NCBI GenBank assembly: GCA_963691885.1
Contig: OY829843.1
Location: 2,418,001 to 2,482,000 of the forward strand
Direction: 5' to 3'
Length of the DNA stretch: 64,000 nucleotides
From: G963691885 sp963691885
Lineage (GTDB): Bacteria; Pseudomonadota; Alphaproteobacteria; UBA8366; Aestuariispiraceae
Shown: positions 35,927-44,135 of the stretch, in pieces
Position numbering within the stretch: position 1 is the first letter of the stretch
Layout: each line of letters opens with the position of its first letter
Made by a program: the position numbers and the translations under genes
The notes under the pieces: generated by a model
Told to the model about the DNA's origin: nothing
Databases searched by the model: none
Seen by the model: only the letters and a program-made list of their open reading frames with translations

Positions 35927-35929
35927 TCC

Positions 35930-36760
35930 TTGAAGTTGCAGCAGGCAGGTGCCGTCGGTGAGTTATCGGCGGCACCACCCCCGCATTTGAAAGAGGCGGT
36001 TGCCCCTTCAAGTGTTGAAGGGGTGATTGTCGTTCGGGGTTTGGAAAAGTCATATGTGCCGGGTCAACCGATCCTGCGCCATCTGAATCTTGAAATAGTC
36101 CGGGGTGATCGCGTCGCCCTTGTCGGGGCCAACGGATCTGGAAAGTCGACCCTGCTGAAATGCATGATCGGCCTGCACCCGAATAGCGGCGGTTCAGTTC
36201 GTGTCTTCGGGGAAGAGTTCGCGGCGAAACCAAGCGCGCAGCAACGCGTCGTCATACGACGTCAAACGGGGTTTGTGTTGCAGCGTCCCTGTCTGGTCGC
36301 GCGGCGTTCTGTCCTCTCCAACGTCATTCATGGCATGCTCGGTGATCCGGGCAGTTGGCGCGGCTTTACCCATCAATTTGGGAAAGCTGAGTGGCGGGAG
36401 CGTGCCATGGCCGCATTGGAAGATGTGAATCTCGCAGATAAGGCATTGCAGCGGGCCGACAGCCTGTCGGGCGGGCAACAGCAGCGGGTCGCAATTGCAC
36501 GCGCCCTGGTCCGCAAACCGCAGCTGCTGATCGCTGATGAGCCGGCCGCCAGTTTGGATCCCGCCGCAGGCAAGGATGTCATGGGTCTGTTTAATGAACT
36601 TTGTGAGCGCCACGGTATTACGCTTCTGTTCACGTCCCACGACATGGAACATGCAGTCAGTTTTTCCAGCAGATTAATTGTTCTGAAAGGGGGAAGGCTT
36701 ACCCATGACCTCCCCAGTCTTGATGTTACTGAAGATATTTTGAGTGAGGCGTTCCGCTGA
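35930..36760 (+). CDS. phnC: Phosphonate ABC transporter ATP-binding protein
   Basis: The 276-residue ATPase energises the phosphonate importer. Walker A GANGSGKS lies near residue 67, signature LSGGQQQR near 182 and Walker B LLIADEPAASLDP near 202, with the H-loop TSHDMEHAV. It starts with TTG at 35930, three bases after phnD, and has an N-terminal extension of about 25 residues before the usual PhnC start, so an internal start is possible. The stop overlaps the ATG of phnE (TGATG). Confidence 0.92.
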   Translation: MKLQQAGAVGELSAAPPPHLKEAVAPSSVEGVIVVRGLEKSYVPGQPILRHLNLEIVRGDRVALVGANGSGKSTLLKCMIGLHPNSGGSVRVFGEEFAAKPSAQQRVVIRRQTGFVLQRPCLVARRSVLSNVIHGMLGDPGSWRGFTHQFGKAEWRERAMAALEDVNLADKALQRADSLSGGQQQRVAIARALVRKPQLLIADEPAASLDPAAGKDVMGLFNELCERHGITLLFTSHDMEHAVSFSSRLIVLKGGRLTHDLPSLDVTEDILSEAFR

Positions 36761-37560
36761 TGACTACACGTCAGTTCCTTGTGCCACCGCGTCTGACAAT
36801 GGGGTCACCTTTGACCTTTATGGCCTGGGTCATCCTGATCGCGGTCATTGTCACCTCAATGAATGATGTTGCGCCATCACCAGAGCAGATCGCGCGTGGC
36901 GTGCCAAACATGATATCCCTGCTGGATCGAATGACGCCGCCAAACCTGGAAACGGCCTTTATGGTCAGGGTGTCGTGGCTGATTGTTGAAACGTTTCAGA
37001 TCGCCCTGGTTGGTGCTGCGATCGGCATTATCGTCAGCATCCCGATTGGCTGGCTAGCCGCGCGGGGAAGTTCGCCCCTTGGTCCGGGTGCCTATCTGGT
37101 AAAGGCATTTGTATCCCTTTTGCGAACCGTGCCGGATCTGGTCTGGGCGTTACTATTCGTTGCAGCCGTTGGGTTAGGGGCGGTTGCCGGGACCCTGACG
37201 ATCATTGTGGATACAATCGGTTTCTGTGGCCGCTTTTTTGCCGAGGCAATTGAGGATTCTGACAAGGATCCCGAACAGGCACTGACCGCCATCGGTGCGA
37301 ATAAACTGTCGATTTTTACGGGCGCGACATTGCCGGACGTCGCACCCAGCATGATTAATGCATCGCTCTTTGCGCTGGAAATGGCGGTTCGTTCTTCGGT
37401 TATCCTCGGCCTTGTCGGGGCTGGCGGGATTGGACAGGAACTGAAAGTTGCCTTTGACTTGTTTCAGTATCAGAACGCCATGACAATCATTCTGGTCATC
37501 TTTGCTATTGTTCTGGTCATGGAGGTTTTAACCGATTATCTGCGCCGCCGTTTCAGTTGA
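36760..37560 (+). CDS. phnE: Phosphonate ABC transporter permease
   Basis: The 266-residue inner-membrane protein with about six helices is the permease for PhnCD. Conserved parts include FMVRVSWLIVETFQIALVGA near residue 68, the FVSLLRTVPDLVWALLF segment near 112, and the EAA-type loop DKDPEQALTAIGANKLSIFT near 168. Only one PhnE is encoded, sufficient for a homodimer. It is the last gene of the operon and converges on tcuB with a 15-base gap. Confidence 0.92.
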   Translation: MTTRQFLVPPRLTMGSPLTFMAWVILIAVIVTSMNDVAPSPEQIARGVPNMISLLDRMTPPNLETAFMVRVSWLIVETFQIALVGAAIGIIVSIPIGWLAARGSSPLGPGAYLVKAFVSLLRTVPDLVWALLFVAAVGLGAVAGTLTIIVDTIGFCGRFFAEAIEDSDKDPEQALTAIGANKLSIFTGATLPDVAPSMINASLFALEMAVRSSVILGLVGAGGIGQELKVAFDLFQYQNAMTIILVIFAIVLVMEVLTDYLRRRFS

Positions 37561-37575
37561 TTTTTTATGCGCCGT

Positions 37576-38691
37576 CTAGCGATGATGCCTTTGTTCATGG
37601 GCGTGGCGCACGAGCGCTGTGAAGCGATAGATGCCGTGAACGAACTTGCCGTATGGAAAGGCGAGGAAGAGCGCGAATACCGTTCCAAGGTGTATTGCCA
37701 ATAAGATATTCATTACCGATGTTTCGCGAAGGATCAACAGGCCCATCCCGGTAACGCTGACCGCAAACAGCATCCACAGAAATGCCAGGCCCATTCCACC
37801 GTCAGACTCGGACTTCAAGGCGGGTGCCTTTTTCTTGCGTTCTTTTAAAAGCCCAAGTGGCCCGATGATCAATCCAATGCCACCAAGTGTCCCCATGATT
37901 ACGGTTGGTGACCAGATCGGGTAGGGGGCAATCCAGTCGAATGCATAGTGGAAGAGCGTGCCGGACGCGGTTGAGGCAAGACACAGCATGAGTCCATAGA
38001 ATGTGAAATGGTGATAGAGGCGGCGCTTGTCGGAGGGACGCTCACTCTCTGTCATACAGCCCATGCCGCCGCCATCCAGATAGCGTAACCGACTTGCATC
38101 CATGACCGACTGCCAAAGGTCCCCGATGCTGAGCGGACCTGTTGGGCCACCCGCCCGCCAGAAATTCCGGATGCTCATGATGCAGGCAAGGATAGAGAAG
38201 AGGAAAACCGATCCAAATATCGCCACCATCCAGTTATGGGGCATGATGGCGTAAAAGGCGCCGGGACTGGCATCGGCGGCAAACAGGACTTCCGGGTCGG
38301 ACCAGGCGGCAAACGCGATGATGAAGAGGGCGACAGCAAGCGCGGACAGGACCGACATCTTTACACCGTTGCGCTGAAACAGACCGGCGGCGACTCCCGG
38401 CCAGGCATAGCGGGCATAGCTTTCTTCCCGCAATTCCGCCATGGCGACTGGTACGTTAATCGCAAATTCATGGGACGGTGCATACTGGCAATCGAAATAG
38501 CAGGCCCCGCAATTGTGACACAGGTTGGAGAGGTAATCGACATCGCCGCTGCCAAAGGTTCTGCGTAACTCCATCGCCGGGAAGACGGCACAAAGCCCCT
38601 CGCAATACCGACACGCATTGCAGACGCCCATTTGCCTGGCGACTTCTTCCTGTGACTGGCTGGCCAAATCAACGAGGTTAATTGCGGACAT
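37576..38691 (-). CDS. tcuB: Tricarballylate utilisation protein B (4Fe-4S, membrane)
   Basis: This 371-residue protein passes electrons from FADH2 of TcuA to the membrane quinone pool. The N-terminal ferredoxin-like part has two cysteine clusters, CNACRYCEGLC near residue 13 and CHNCGACYFDC near 47. About six hydrophobic segments follow, with histidines that could bind haem (LYHHFTFYGLML). The ATG at 38691 overlaps the end of tcuA by 14 bases, and this short start fits the family better than an upstream one. Confidence 0.9.
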   Translation of the reverse strand: MSAINLVDLASQSQEEVARQMGVCNACRYCEGLCAVFPAMELRRTFGSGDVDYLSNLCHNCGACYFDCQYAPSHEFAINVPVAMAELREESYARYAWPGVAAGLFQRNGVKMSVLSALAVALFIIAFAAWSDPEVLFAADASPGAFYAIMPHNWMVAIFGSVFLFSILACIMSIRNFWRAGGPTGPLSIGDLWQSVMDASRLRYLDGGGMGCMTESERPSDKRRLYHHFTFYGLMLCLASTASGTLFHYAFDWIAPYPIWSPTVIMGTLGGIGLIIGPLGLLKERKKKAPALKSESDGGMGLAFLWMLFAVSVTGMGLLILRETSVMNILLAIHLGTVFALFLAFPYGKFVHGIYRFTALVRHAHEQRHHR

Positions 38692-40096
38692 AGCGGGCTG
38701 CCTCCTCTCCGGCGATGCGACCAAAAACAGATCCGATGGTCATGCCGATTCCGGCCAGATACCCTTCCCCCAGAACATTGCCAGCCATGATTTCGCCGGC
38801 GGCAAAAAGGTTTGCACTGGCGGTGCCATCCGTCATGACCATCCTGGCGTCGCTGTTCACTTTGACGCCCAGATAAGTGAAGGTGATGCCGGGGCGCAAA
38901 GTATAGGCGTAGAAGGGCGGTTCCGTTATTGGCCTTGCCCAGTGTGACTTGGGGGGTGTCAGCCCTTCGGTGTGGCAATCATCGTGGATGGAGGCATCGA
39001 ATGTACCGGGGCGACAAGCCCCGTTGAAGGTGTCAATTGTTGCTTTCATTGCACCCGGATCCAGCCCGATTTTGCCTGCGAGTTCATCCAGCGTATCCGC
39101 CTTTTCGGGTGGGAAAACGGAGGGCATGAAATCATTGATTGCCTTGGAATCGATAATGACATGGCCGACTTGATCAGGTTGGGCTGCGACCAGCCGTCCC
39201 CAGATTGCATAGCGTTTCGGCCAGAAGTCTTCGCCTTCGTCGTAGAAGCGCTCACCCTTGGTGTTAAGCACCACACCAAATGGGACGCAGTCCAGCCGGG
39301 TCACAATGCCGCCGTCGAATTTTGGTGCACGCCCGTCAATTGCAACGGCGTGGCACTGTTTTGGGTCGCCCACGGCCTGAACACCGGCGTCCAGAAGGGT
39401 GCGCAGGACATGGCCTTTGTTATAGGGCGTGCCCCGAATGAGGAAGTTCTCAGCAGCCGGGCCCCAGGCCTCTTTCAGCCATTCGATATTGGCCTCAAAT
39501 CCCCCGGCGGCGGCCACGAAACTTCTGGCGGATATTTCACGTTTAACGGCTGGTTCCGTTGCATCATCCTGCCAATGGCTTTCAATTTCAGCGGAAACAA
39601 AAAAGCCGTCCTCAATTTTGAGGCTGTTCAGCCTTGTATCATACAGGATGGTCACACCAGCATCTTCAGCGGCGCGATAAAGCGCGTTCAGCATGGAACG
39701 GCCACCCCCAAGGAAAAACGCATTTGTCCGTCCCAGAGAAAGTGTGCCGCCGAGTGAGGGTTGAAACCGCACTCCCTGGCCATACAGAAAGTCCCAAAGC
39801 TCCTTCGATTTTTCCAGTGTCAGGTTGGCAAGGTCAGAATCCGTATTGCCCTTGGTGACCCGCATCAGGTCATCCATGAATTCATCCTTTGGATAAGGTC
39901 CGGTCAGAATGCCGTTCCCTTCATCATGCGCGACCCGCATGTTGCGCGTGTGGCGCGTGTTGCCGCCGCGCCAGGCCTTGGGTGCGGCCTCGACAACAAG
40001 GACTTTTGCGCCCCCTTTAGTTGCCGCAAGCGCAGCGCAGAGGGCGGCGTTCCCACCACCGGCGACAAGGACGTCAAACGTCAGTTTTTCTGTCAT
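38678..40096 (-). CDS. tcuA: FAD-dependent tricarballylate dehydrogenase
   Basis: This 472-residue flavoprotein of the fumarate reductase/succinate dehydrogenase flavoprotein type oxidises tricarballylate to cis-aconitate. FAD binding is seen in FDVLVAGGGNAALCAALAA near residue 7. The GNTRHTRNMRVAHDEGNG block and the C-terminal LFAAGEIMAGNVLGEGYLAG match TcuA. The ATG at 40096 removes a non-homologous upstream stretch lying in the operator region. A dedicated tricarballylate transporter (tcuC) is not present here. Confidence 0.88.
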   Translation of the reverse strand: MTEKLTFDVLVAGGGNAALCAALAATKGGAKVLVVEAAPKAWRGGNTRHTRNMRVAHDEGNGILTGPYPKDEFMDDLMRVTKGNTDSDLANLTLEKSKELWDFLYGQGVRFQPSLGGTLSLGRTNAFFLGGGRSMLNALYRAAEDAGVTILYDTRLNSLKIEDGFFVSAEIESHWQDDATEPAVKREISARSFVAAAGGFEANIEWLKEAWGPAAENFLIRGTPYNKGHVLRTLLDAGVQAVGDPKQCHAVAIDGRAPKFDGGIVTRLDCVPFGVVLNTKGERFYDEGEDFWPKRYAIWGRLVAAQPDQVGHVIIDSKAINDFMPSVFPPEKADTLDELAGKIGLDPGAMKATIDTFNGACRPGTFDASIHDDCHTEGLTPPKSHWARPITEPPFYAYTLRPGITFTYLGVKVNSDARMVMTDGTASANLFAAGEIMAGNVLGEGYLAGIGMTIGSVFGRIAGEEAARYVRN

Positions 40097-40127
40097 TTCA
40101 TGAACTGCTTCGTCTGGATATTTGCAT

Positions 40128-40149
40128 ATTGCATGCAATTGGATACAAT
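40128..40149. promoter_or_regulatory. Palindromic operator candidate between tcuA and its GntR regulator
   Basis: The 12-base perfect palindrome ATTGCATGCAAT (40128-40139) abuts a second, imperfect copy ATTGGATACAAT (40138-40149), with centres ten bases apart. These resemble the ATTGTATACAAT-type sites of FCD-class GntR regulators. It lies in the 93-base gap between divergent tcuA and the regulator gene. Confidence 0.6.
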
Positions 40150-40189
40150 AAATGAGTTTGTTTGGCAAGACTCATGCTATGGATGGTAT

Positions 40190-40867
40190 ATGACCAAAGC
40201 ATCGCTCACTGCGGAACAGGCCTATGCCACCCTCCGAAACAGGATTGTCGAGGGCGGAATCCGTCCCGGCGAAAGGGTGCGTGAAGCCGCCGTTGCGGAT
40301 GAATTCGGTCTCTCTCGAACGCCGGTGCGCGAGGCTCTGCGGCGTTTGGAAAGTGACGGCCTTCTGGTTCACAGGCCGCATAAAGGTATGGTGGTTCGTC
40401 AGCTCGAACCGCAGGCGGTCACGGAGCTCTATCTGATGCGTGAAGTGCTGGAAGGGACGGCGGCAGGTTTGTCGGCGCGGCACGCATCGGATGCGGAAAT
40501 TGCCATGCTTTACGACATGCTGGACGCCCAGGAACGTGCGAAATCTGACCAGGTAGAAGCGGCGGCACTAAATAAACAGTTTCACCGTGCACTCTATCGC
40601 GGTGCCAGAAACAGGTTTCTTTTGGACATGCTGGATGGACTGGCGACATCGATGGCGTTACTGGGGCGGACGACGTTGGGACTGCAAGAACGGCAGAGCG
40701 CCTCTATTGTAGAGCATAAAGCGATCCTGGACGGGATGGCCGCCCATGATCCGAAACTGGCGGAAGAGGCAGCGCGGGCCCATATTCACGAGGCGCATAA
40801 AGCCCGCTTGAAAATCATCATGCTGGATGAACGCGAAGGTCTTGAAGGGGAGGGGCTGACCGGATGA
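40190..40867 (+). CDS. GntR family regulator, FCD class
   Basis: The 225-residue transcription factor has an N-terminal winged helix (EAAVADEFGLSRTPVREALRRLESDGL, residues about 33-60) and a helical FCD ligand domain. In the FCD domain YLMREVLEGTAAGLSARHAS and LNKQFHRALYRGARN supply likely metal or ligand contacts. FCD regulators usually sense carboxylic acids. It is divergent from tcuAB and likely controls it, whereas the Salmonella tcu locus uses a LysR protein (known). The ATG at 40190 follows GGATGG. Its stop overlaps the next gene. Confidence 0.9.
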   Translation: MTKASLTAEQAYATLRNRIVEGGIRPGERVREAAVADEFGLSRTPVREALRRLESDGLLVHRPHKGMVVRQLEPQAVTELYLMREVLEGTAAGLSARHASDAEIAMLYDMLDAQERAKSDQVEAAALNKQFHRALYRGARNRFLLDMLDGLATSMALLGRTTLGLQERQSASIVEHKAILDGMAAHDPKLAEEAARAHIHEAHKARLKIIMLDEREGLEGEGLTG

Positions 40868-41361
40868 GGGTAGTGAAAGTGATTGTTCTGATCTTACTTC
40901 TGTTTGTCGGGGCGGCGATTGCTTTTTTCGCAATTGGGCCGGAACGGGTCTGGAACGCTTTCGGAGATGCCGATCTGGGACCGGTTGAGTTTGAAACTCT
41001 GACCCGTTGTAGTTCACCGAATGATTCTTTGGCCTGTCCGCAAGACATTTGCACGGTGGAAAGCGATGTCAGCGCACCCCGTTTCGCGGTGCCGGTTAAC
41101 CGTCTGATCGAGGCATTTGAGGTGATGGTTTCGGGCGAATCTGATCTGGAACGGGTTGATGGTGATGATGACCCGATGATGCGGCGTTATGTTCAGCGCA
41201 CGAAATTGATGCGCTATCCGGACACGATCAATGTGCGGTTCGTGGCACTTGACGGTGAAAGTTCAACAATTGCGCTGTATTCCCGATCTCAGCTCGGGAA
41301 AAGTGATCTTGGCGCAAATGCCGCCAGGTTGCAGCGCTGGCTGACTAATTTGAACCCCTGA
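40864..41361 (+). CDS. DUF1499 domain-containing protein
   Basis: This 165-residue protein has a single N-terminal membrane anchor (VIVLILLLFVGAAIAFFAIG). It carries the DUF1499 features: a PNDSLACP motif and the C-terminal FVALDGESSTIALYSRSQLGKSDLGANAARL block. The family is widespread and uncharacterised. Its ATG overlaps the regulator stop (ATGA), so it is co-transcribed with the GntR gene. Confidence 0.85.
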   Translation: MRVVKVIVLILLLFVGAAIAFFAIGPERVWNAFGDADLGPVEFETLTRCSSPNDSLACPQDICTVESDVSAPRFAVPVNRLIEAFEVMVSGESDLERVDGDDDPMMRRYVQRTKLMRYPDTINVRFVALDGESSTIALYSRSQLGKSDLGANAARLQRWLTNLNP

Positions 41362-41455
41362 TCAGAACTGTTTTGCTGTTCCCTTCCGGTCTTGTGCCGT
41401 TCCGTGGGCTATACCCTTTATAGGTCAGGGTTGAAACACAAAGACAGGAAGCATC

Positions 41456-42526
41456 ATGGCCAGCAATAGATACAGGATCGCGGTAATCGCAGGGGATGGC
41501 ATTGGCAAGGAAGTCGTGCCTGAAGGTCTGCGTGTGTTGGAGAAGGCCGCAGCGAAATTCGATCTGGGGCTGGATTTTGATCATTACGATTTCGCGTCCT
41601 GGGATTACTACAAGGCCCATGGCCAGATGATGCCCGATGACTGGCAGGATCAGATCGGATCGCACGACGCGATCTATTTTGGTGCGGTCGGGTGGCCGCA
41701 GGAAATTCCCGATCACGTCTCGCTTTGGGGATCGCTGCTAAAGTTCAGGCGGGTGTTTGATCAATATGTAAACCTGCGTCCTGTTCGATTGATGCCGGGG
41801 GTGCCGTCGCCGCTGGCGGGACGTGAGCCGGGTGACATTGATTTCTATGTTGTTCGTGAGAACACAGAGGGTGAATACTCGTCCATCGGTGGGCGTATGT
41901 TTGAAGGAACCGATCGCGAAGTGGTCGTCCAGGAGACTGTCATGAGCCGCCAGGGCGTCGATCGTATTCTGCGCTATGCGTTTGACCTGGCCCAAACGAG
42001 ACCCCGAAAACACCTGACGTCTGCTACAAAATCAAACGGCATATCTATATCCATGCCGTATTGGGACGAGCGGGTTGAGGAAATGGCAAAATCCTATCCG
42101 GATGTCAGTTGGGACAAGTATCATATCGATATTCTGACCGCGAATTTTGTGCTTCACCCCGATTGGTTTGATGTTGTCGTCGCCTCCAATCTGTTTGGCG
42201 ATATTCTGTCGGATCTGGGCCCCGCCTGTACTGGGACCATTGGCATCGCCCCTTCTGGTAACATCAACCCGGATGGGGAATTTCCCTCTCTTTTCGAACC
42301 GGTTCACGGATCAGCACCGGATATCGCTGGTCAGGGCATCGCTAACCCGGTCGGACAAATTTGGGCAGGGGCCATGATGCTCGATCATCTGGGCCATAAA
42401 GAGGCGTCAGAAGCGATTGTAACCGCGGTTGAGCAGACGCTTTCTGAAGAAAAGCTGCGCACCGGTGATCTTGGTGGCAAGGCCAATACAGTCGAGGCCG
42501 GAAAGGCTATCGCAGAACATCTTTAA
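41456..42526 (+). CDS. ttuC: Tartrate dehydrogenase/decarboxylase or D-malate dehydrogenase
   Basis: The 356-residue NAD-dependent beta-decarboxylating dehydrogenase of the IMDH/ICDH family acts on D-malate or L-tartrate. Motifs include IAGDGIGKEVVPEG near residue 11, YFGAVGWPQEIPDHVSLWG near 73 and the substrate loop NLRPVRLMPG near 104. DVVVASNLFGDILSDLGP near 240 holds the metal aspartates. The GWP...DHVSLWG segment favours the TtuC/DmlA branch over leucine biosynthesis. It stands alone between the tcu group and the TetR gene. Confidence 0.9.
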   Translation: MASNRYRIAVIAGDGIGKEVVPEGLRVLEKAAAKFDLGLDFDHYDFASWDYYKAHGQMMPDDWQDQIGSHDAIYFGAVGWPQEIPDHVSLWGSLLKFRRVFDQYVNLRPVRLMPGVPSPLAGREPGDIDFYVVRENTEGEYSSIGGRMFEGTDREVVVQETVMSRQGVDRILRYAFDLAQTRPRKHLTSATKSNGISISMPYWDERVEEMAKSYPDVSWDKYHIDILTANFVLHPDWFDVVVASNLFGDILSDLGPACTGTIGIAPSGNINPDGEFPSLFEPVHGSAPDIAGQGIANPVGQIWAGAMMLDHLGHKEASEAIVTAVEQTLSEEKLRTGDLGGKANTVEAGKAIAEHL

Positions 42527-42563
42527 AGTGGCCAGCGCCTCTGTAAGGCCAATTGCTTCTTGC

Positions 42564-42642
42564 ATTAATTGAACACTGTTCAGTTTTTATCTTGATTACC
42601 GGCGCGCATACAACTAGATTAAATAAACAATGTTCAATTAAT
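42564..42642. promoter_or_regulatory. Double operator upstream of TetR regulator
   Basis: ATTAATTGAACA occurs at 42564-42575 and again, inverted, at 42642-42631, 55 bases apart. Each copy continues into a TGTT half-site (GAACACTGTTC at 42571-42581; GAACATTGTTT on the minus strand at 42635-42625). This is the usual form of TetR-family operators. The second site overlaps the first possible ATG, so autorepression is likely. Confidence 0.7.
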
Positions 42643-42652
42643 GGAGTTTGAT

Positions 42653-43267
42653 ATGGCCCGGCGTTCTGACCACAAGCGTGAAGAATTGTATGAAATGGCG
42701 GTATCGGCGGCAGCGCAAATTGCGGCCCGCGACGGTTTTCGCGCGATTACAGCACGCAATGTTGCTGATGCAATGGGCTATTCTCCGGGCACAATTTATA
42801 ATCTTTTCGACAATCTGGATGACCTTTTTCTTCATGTGACCGGGCGTACGCTCGATGCCTTGTTTGATGAGTTAAGCGGTTTTAGCCCAAATGGCGATGC
42901 AGAGGCCGATCTGGAAAGACTGGCCGGGATCTACCTTAGTTTTATTTCTTCCAATCCCGACCTCTGGCGCATGGTCTTTGAGTTTTCACTGGCCAAGGAA
43001 CAGGCACCGCCCGAGTGGTTTTCGCTCAAGATCCAGCGGGTGATGGCATTGCTGGAAAACTGCATCGCGCCACTTTTCCCTGAGGATGCGTCGAACGAAA
43101 GACGGGACTGCGCACGGGTTCTCTGGGCGAGTTTGCACGGGATCACCACGCTCGCCCAGGTCGGCAAACTTTCAAACATCACGGCACTTGACGTACCTGA
43201 CATGGCGGAAATTCTGATCCAGAACTTTCTGGCCGGTATCGCCGCGCGTAGAGATGGGGTCGCCTGA
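42653..43267 (+). CDS. TetR family transcriptional regulator
   Basis: The 204-residue repressor has an N-terminal helix-turn-helix (FRAITARNVADAMGYSPGTIYNLFDNLDDLF, about residues 25-55), and the C-terminal part is of the TetR_C_33/WHG type. I chose ATG 42653 over 42641 because GGAG lies 9 bases upstream and the earlier codon is inside the operator. It is translationally coupled (TGATG) to the lipase-like gene and probably controls that gene and the large acyltransferase fusion, that is, lipid remodelling. Confidence 0.9.
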   Translation: MARRSDHKREELYEMAVSAAAQIAARDGFRAITARNVADAMGYSPGTIYNLFDNLDDLFLHVTGRTLDALFDELSGFSPNGDAEADLERLAGIYLSFISSNPDLWRMVFEFSLAKEQAPPEWFSLKIQRVMALLENCIAPLFPEDASNERRDCARVLWASLHGITTLAQVGKLSNITALDVPDMAEILIQNFLAGIAARRDGVA

Positions 43268-44112
43268 TGATCACGGTGCCGTTTCCAACAATGGGCGGTC
43301 AACAGGTCTGGCGCGATGTGGCGTTCCGGAATGGCTGGAAGGTTCAGCAGAACATTCTGACGAAACACCATCGTTTGCTGGATCCCCGGAATATTCGTCG
43401 GGATTGGGGGTCCCTTGCAGCGATGCTGGCGCGTTTGGATGAATGCGCTGGCACCAATGCCACCGGCGCTACAGAGATGCCTTACATCTTTTTGGTTCAT
43501 GGTATCGCGGCTCAGCCAGGTGTGTTCCGCCGGTTGAAACCGGCGCTGGAAAGTGCTGGTTATTCCGTAACGATCATTCGATATCCCAGCACGTTTGATA
43601 CCATAGAAGCGCATGCCGATGGTGTCGCCCAGGCCATCCGTCGCATGAAAGGCGCGGGGCCTGCCTGCTTCGTAACCCACTCAATGGGGGGGCTGGTCGC
43701 ACGCGTTTTGTTTGATCGATACGGCTATCAATTCGGCGGGGTCACCATTGAGCGGATGATCCAGATTGCCCCGCCCAATCAGGGGTCGGGCATTGCCTGT
43801 CGCCTTGCGGGTCGGTCCGCCTATCGCGTCGTCTTCGGAAAATCAGGCCAGCAACTGACGCCGGAAAGTGTCTCGGCATTGCCCGTCCCTGCCATTCCAA
43901 CAGGTATCATTGCGGGTGGTCGCGGCAAGGAAATTGGATTTAACCCGTTCCTGTCCGGCGATAATGATGGAACGGTCCTTGTATCAGAAACAAGTTTGCC
44001 GGGCGTGACGGAATTCATGCGCGTACCGGCGTTGCATTCAAACCTGCCTGACAATTCAACCGCAATTAAATCGGTGCTCCAATTCCTGAAGACCGGAAAA
44101 TTCCAAGATTAA
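43267..44112 (+). CDS. Lipase-like alpha/beta hydrolase
   Basis: This 281-residue hydrolase has the FLVHGIAAQPGVFRRLKPAL oxyanion segment near residue 78, the nucleophile serine in THSMGGLVARVLF near 138, and an acid/histidine pair late in the chain (SGDNDGTVLV, VPALHSNLPDN). The pattern resembles triacylglycerol lipases and phospholipid-acting esterases. No signal peptide is seen, so it would act in the cytoplasm. Its position before an LplT-Aas fusion suggests it produces or removes lysophospholipids. Confidence 0.82.
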   Translation: MITVPFPTMGGQQVWRDVAFRNGWKVQQNILTKHHRLLDPRNIRRDWGSLAAMLARLDECAGTNATGATEMPYIFLVHGIAAQPGVFRRLKPALESAGYSVTIIRYPSTFDTIEAHADGVAQAIRRMKGAGPACFVTHSMGGLVARVLFDRYGYQFGGVTIERMIQIAPPNQGSGIACRLAGRSAYRVVFGKSGQQLTPESVSALPVPAIPTGIIAGGRGKEIGFNPFLSGDNDGTVLVSETSLPGVTEFMRVPALHSNLPDNSTAIKSVLQFLKTGKFQD

Positions 44113-44135
44113 ATGATTGAGTAAGGAGACCCGGG

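Noticed and set aside
33762..37560. Complete C-P lyase operon
   Set aside because: Only phnM and phnDCE are present; no phnF, phnG-L or phnN is seen in the flanking DNA.
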